Assembly (NCBI GenBank): GCA_946478975.1
Contig: CAMLEO010000002.1
Coordinates: forward strand, 16,664-80,663
Source of the DNA: an uncultured Steroidobacter sp.
GTDB taxonomy: Bacteria > Pseudomonadota > Gammaproteobacteria > Steroidobacterales > Steroidobacteraceae
Direction: 5' to 3'
Length of the DNA stretch: 64,000 nucleotides
A model generated the notes under the pieces. That model was given only the letters and a program-made list of their open reading frames with translations, was not told the origin of the DNA and did no database searches. The stretch's first letter is position 1. Each line of letters starts with the position of its first letter. The translations under genes and the position numbers were made by a program. Of the stretch, positions 61,754 to 64,000 are shown piece after piece.

Positions 61754-62676
61754 CAAAACCTCTCTGCCGCACCCACGAGAGCCAGCTCCGCATCGACACG
61801 CTGGCGCGCATCCCCTGCAAGCGTGCTCGCCCACTGCCGCGCCGACGTTGGATCGCGTGAGCCCCAGCTCGACGCGATGCTTGCAAGCGCATCGGCGCGC
61901 TGGTCCGTATCTGAGAATGTTTCTTGGGCAAGCTGCGCGGCATCGATTGGATTCTGCATGGCGCGCACAAACACCAGGCGTTGCAGTACCCGATCGTGTC
62001 GTGCTCCGGGCGGGAGAGCTTCGCTCCACGCGAGCGCATCGTCATAATTTCTCTCGGCCCACTGCTGTACGACGCCTTCGAGCACGCCGGCCGGAATATC
62101 GGCTGAGAATTGCCGTTCGATCAGCTGGACTGCTCGCCGTGGCTCGCTCTGCGCCAGTTCCAACACCACGTTCACGATGGCTCGATCGCGTTCGCTGGTA
62201 TCGCCGAGCGAGACCGCCCAAAGAGTCGCCGCCTCGGGGTCGATGTGAGCCCATCGTTGCGCGACGACGCGCAGTGATACTTCACGCAAGTCAGCCTCGC
62301 TCACGTGTTCTGCGAACTGGGCAGCCGCCCTGCTGTCGAGCTCGACCAGGTGTGCGAGCAGGTTTTCGATCATGAGCTCGCGCTCGGAGACGTTGGCGTT
62401 CTCTTGAGCATGGATCAGATCCTCAACCAGATTGCGCCGGTCTGACGTATCGACCGCACTAACGCTGGCGCCGCGTCCGGCGGACGGCGACGCATCGACC
62501 GCACTAACGCCGTCGGCATGCCCGGCAGGCGATGCTGCCTGTGATGGCGGAACATCACTTGCATCTGTGCGAGCGCCACGTTCGTGACGACTGATCGTGG
62601 CGAAGGCGACCGCCATGGTAATGACGGCCGCCCCCAGCGTGAGTCGAGCCAAATTGATAGGTTCGTTGCTGCTCAC
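61753..62676 (-). CDS. Membrane-anchored hypothetical protein with helical repeats
   Basis: A 307-residue protein starting at GTG 62676, which overlaps the GH5 stop as GTGA. One N-terminal hydrophobic helix (LTLGAAVITMAVAFATI) anchors it in the inner membrane. A disordered stretch (~30-80, with two ASxxGxGxSAVD-like repeats) leads to tandem ~33-residue helical repeats of the form LVELDSRAAAQFAEHV, AQRWAHIDPEAATLWAVSL, LAQSEPRRAVQLI, VQQWAERNYDDALAW and IASSWGSRDPTSARQWAS. The W..DP..A..W pattern repeats and resembles HEAT/TPR-like repeat proteins seen beside glycosidases in Xanthomonadales relatives. Function unknown. The stop overlaps the GH29 ATG (TGATG). Confidence 0.78.
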   Translation of the reverse strand: MSSNEPINLARLTLGAAVITMAVAFATISRHERGARTDASDVPPSQAASPAGHADGVSAVDASPSAGRGASVSAVDTSDRRNLVEDLIHAQENANVSERELMIENLLAHLVELDSRAAAQFAEHVSEADLREVSLRVVAQRWAHIDPEAATLWAVSLGDTSERDRAIVNVVLELAQSEPRRAVQLIERQFSADIPAGVLEGVVQQWAERNYDDALAWSEALPPGARHDRVLQRLVFVRAMQNPIDAAQLAQETFSDTDQRADALASIASSWGSRDPTSARQWASTLAGDARQRVDAELALVGAAERF

Positions 62677-64000
62677 GGAGCCTGTATAGACCACTGCTGG
62701 TTGTTGGCGCCGGTCCAGCTCCATTGATGGACATTGGCGCCATCGGCGGTCGATACCCCTGAAACATCGAGCGCCGATCCGCTGCTGCTCACGGGGGTCA
62801 ACCGATAGTACCCGCCGCTGATCGCGGCGATCGTCCAACGTTGATTGGTCGCACCGCTGTAGCTGCGAATATCGACGTTGGTGCCGTTCGCCGTCGAGGT
62901 GCTGGCGACTTCGAGCGCCTTGCCGCTCTCGACGCCGACAATCTGGTAGACATTGTTGCCCAGGTGCGTGAACGTCCAGCGTTGATTGTTGCCGCCGCCG
63001 TAAGTCCACTGGATGACGTTCGAGCCGTCCGCCGTGCCGTGGCCATAGACATCCAGCGCTTTACCGCTGTGTCGGGCGATCACCCGATACGTGCCATTCG
63101 CGATGATGCCGGGCGAGGCACCGCGCTTGATCGCGTTCACCGCACCCTGATCGACCACCGCGCCGGTGCTGCGATTGAACAGTGCAAAGCCACCCGTCGA
63201 GCTCGGCAGCACGCCGTTGTCCCAATAGAACGTCTTGATCCCGGCGGTGCGGGCGGCACGGTTGATGTATTCGAGATAGTACTCGCGCGACGGCAGATTG
63301 AGATTGGGCCGCGTCGCCACGCCGTACTCGCCCATGATCACCGGGATGCCCGCGTTGATCCATTTGCTGCGCACTTTCCCGAACAGATCGTCGACATAAC
63401 TTTCCTGCGCCCAGGTGCAGGCGCTCTGCGACGGATAAGGCGCTCCCCAGTACAGGCAGCTGCCGTTCTCGTTGAGCGTGTAGTCGTAAGGATCGTAGAA
63501 ATGGATCTCGACCACCAGGCGGCTGGCGATCGAGTCCGAAGGCATCGAAAAATAGTCCAGCCCGAAGTGCGCGTTGGTGTTGTACGTTTGCACGATCAGC
63601 GTACGCGAGGCGTTGTTTCCGCCGGTCGCGCGCACGGCGTCCACGAATGTTTGATTGAACGACTGCTGTACCGTGATGTTTTCAGCGGTCGGCGTGTTGT
63701 AGTCGGCGTGCACCTCGTTGGTTCCCGCAAACAACATGCGCTCGTTGTAGCCTTTGAAGGCGTTGGCGATCTGCGTCCAGTACGCGCGCTGCTTGTCGTT
63801 CACCGCCGCTTGATAGGAATACAACGGATGGTTCTCCAGCCAGCCGCCGTCCCAATGGATGTTCAAGACCACGAACATGCCTTGGCTGTAGGCGTAGTCG
63901 ACGACCTGTTTCACGCGCCTCATCCAGGCCGCGTCGATCGTCATCGTGGACTGGTTAGCGTGGCAGTCCCACGCCGCAGGAATGCGAAAGGCATTGAAGC
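62673..64000 (-). CDS. GH5 endoglycanase with C-terminal ricin-type domain (cut by right edge)
   Basis: Open through 64000; the missing part is the signal peptide and the first strands. Visible: FNAFRIPAAWD, VVLNIHWDGGWLENH, the acid/base segment GTNEVH with the NE pair, and the nucleophile strand IMGEYGVATR, a complete GH5 catalytic series. After ~320 residues a ricin/CBM13 beta-trefoil follows with three units: ALDVYGHGTADGSNVIQW..NNQRW, ALEVASTSTANGTNV..TNQRW and ALDVSGVSTADGANVHQW..NNQQW. GH5 of this kind cut beta-glucans, xyloglucan or mannan. It heads the operon with the repeat protein, GH29, hydrolase and TonB receptor. Confidence 0.92.
   Translation of the reverse strand, partial: FNAFRIPAAWDCHANQSTMTIDAAWMRRVKQVVDYAYSQGMFVVLNIHWDGGWLENHPLYSYQAAVNDKQRAYWTQIANAFKGYNERMLFAGTNEVHADYNTPTAENITVQQSFNQTFVDAVRATGGNNASRTLIVQTYNTNAHFGLDYFSMPSDSIASRLVVEIHFYDPYDYTLNENGSCLYWGAPYPSQSACTWAQESYVDDLFGKVRSKWINAGIPVIMGEYGVATRPNLNLPSREYYLEYINRAARTAGIKTFYWDNGVLPSSTGGFALFNRSTGAVVDQGAVNAIKRGASPGIIANGTYRVIARHSGKALDVYGHGTADGSNVIQWTYGGGNNQRWTFTHLGNNVYQIVGVESGKALEVASTSTANGTNVDIRSYSGATNQRWTIAAISGGYYRLTPVSSSGSALDVSGVSTADGANVHQWSWTGANNQQWSIQAP

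Overview
The window is high-GC DNA, densely coding on both strands, from a Gram-negative environmental bacterium. Three TonB-dependent receptors, Tat- and Sec-exported glycoside hydrolases, a bactofilin, DUF5996 and DUF488 proteins and a GGDEF/EAL protein suggest a polysaccharide-degrading gammaproteobacterium near Steroidobacteraceae/Xanthomonadales. That placement is inference from gene content. I saw no rRNA, tRNA, CRISPR array, insertion sequence or prophage gene, and no gene-free gap reaches 300 bases.

Left part (1-24.9 kb), secreted proteases and a giant exoprotein. A fungalysin-type (M36-like) precursor runs off the left edge. It is followed by a small VOC/unknown pair divergent from a small HTH regulator, an aspzincin (M35) protease, a stand-alone homologue of that protease's N-terminal domain, and an immune-inhibitor-A-like M6 protease. 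A decayed MEKHLA-domain fragment precedes a divergon of an ECF-like sigma factor (minus strand) and a membrane Ser/Thr kinase (plus strand). Next comes a single 16.3-kb reading frame for a 5418-residue exported protein. It contains a vanadium-haloperoxidase/PAP2 domain with every signature residue, a metzincin-type zinc site, Ig-like, calcium-repeat and propeller modules, and a duplicated ~520-residue C-terminal block.

Middle part (24.9-44 kb), carbohydrate uptake. A minus-strand operon encodes TonB receptor, GH29 alpha-L-fucosidase, FucP-type permease and an enolase-superfamily dehydratase. It is divergent from an IclR regulator, and the regulator is followed by a second GH29. Both fucosidase promoters carry the same 18-19-bp-phased motif, which suggests one regulon. 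After an RNB exoribonuclease comes a second minus-strand operon (ExuT-type transporter, GH31, TonB receptor), divergent from a FadR-type regulator with TTGGCC-type operator repeats on both sides of its gene. A DUF5996 protein follows.

Right part (44-64 kb). This holds a propeller-GGDEF-EAL signalling protein, a YwqG-like protein, a GH18 chitinase under two clusters of 11-bp-phased TTGGTATT repeats, a bactofilin, a glycosyltransferase, an exported unknown and a LuxR-type regulator. A minus-strand run then encodes GH5-ricin (cut by the right edge), an exported unknown, a third GH29, a beta-lactamase-fold hydrolase and a third TonB receptor. Several junctions in the minus-strand operons overlap by 1-4 bases, consistent with translational coupling. 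Taken together, the sugar loci fit scavenging of fucosylated plant or algal glycans; the actual substrates are inferred.
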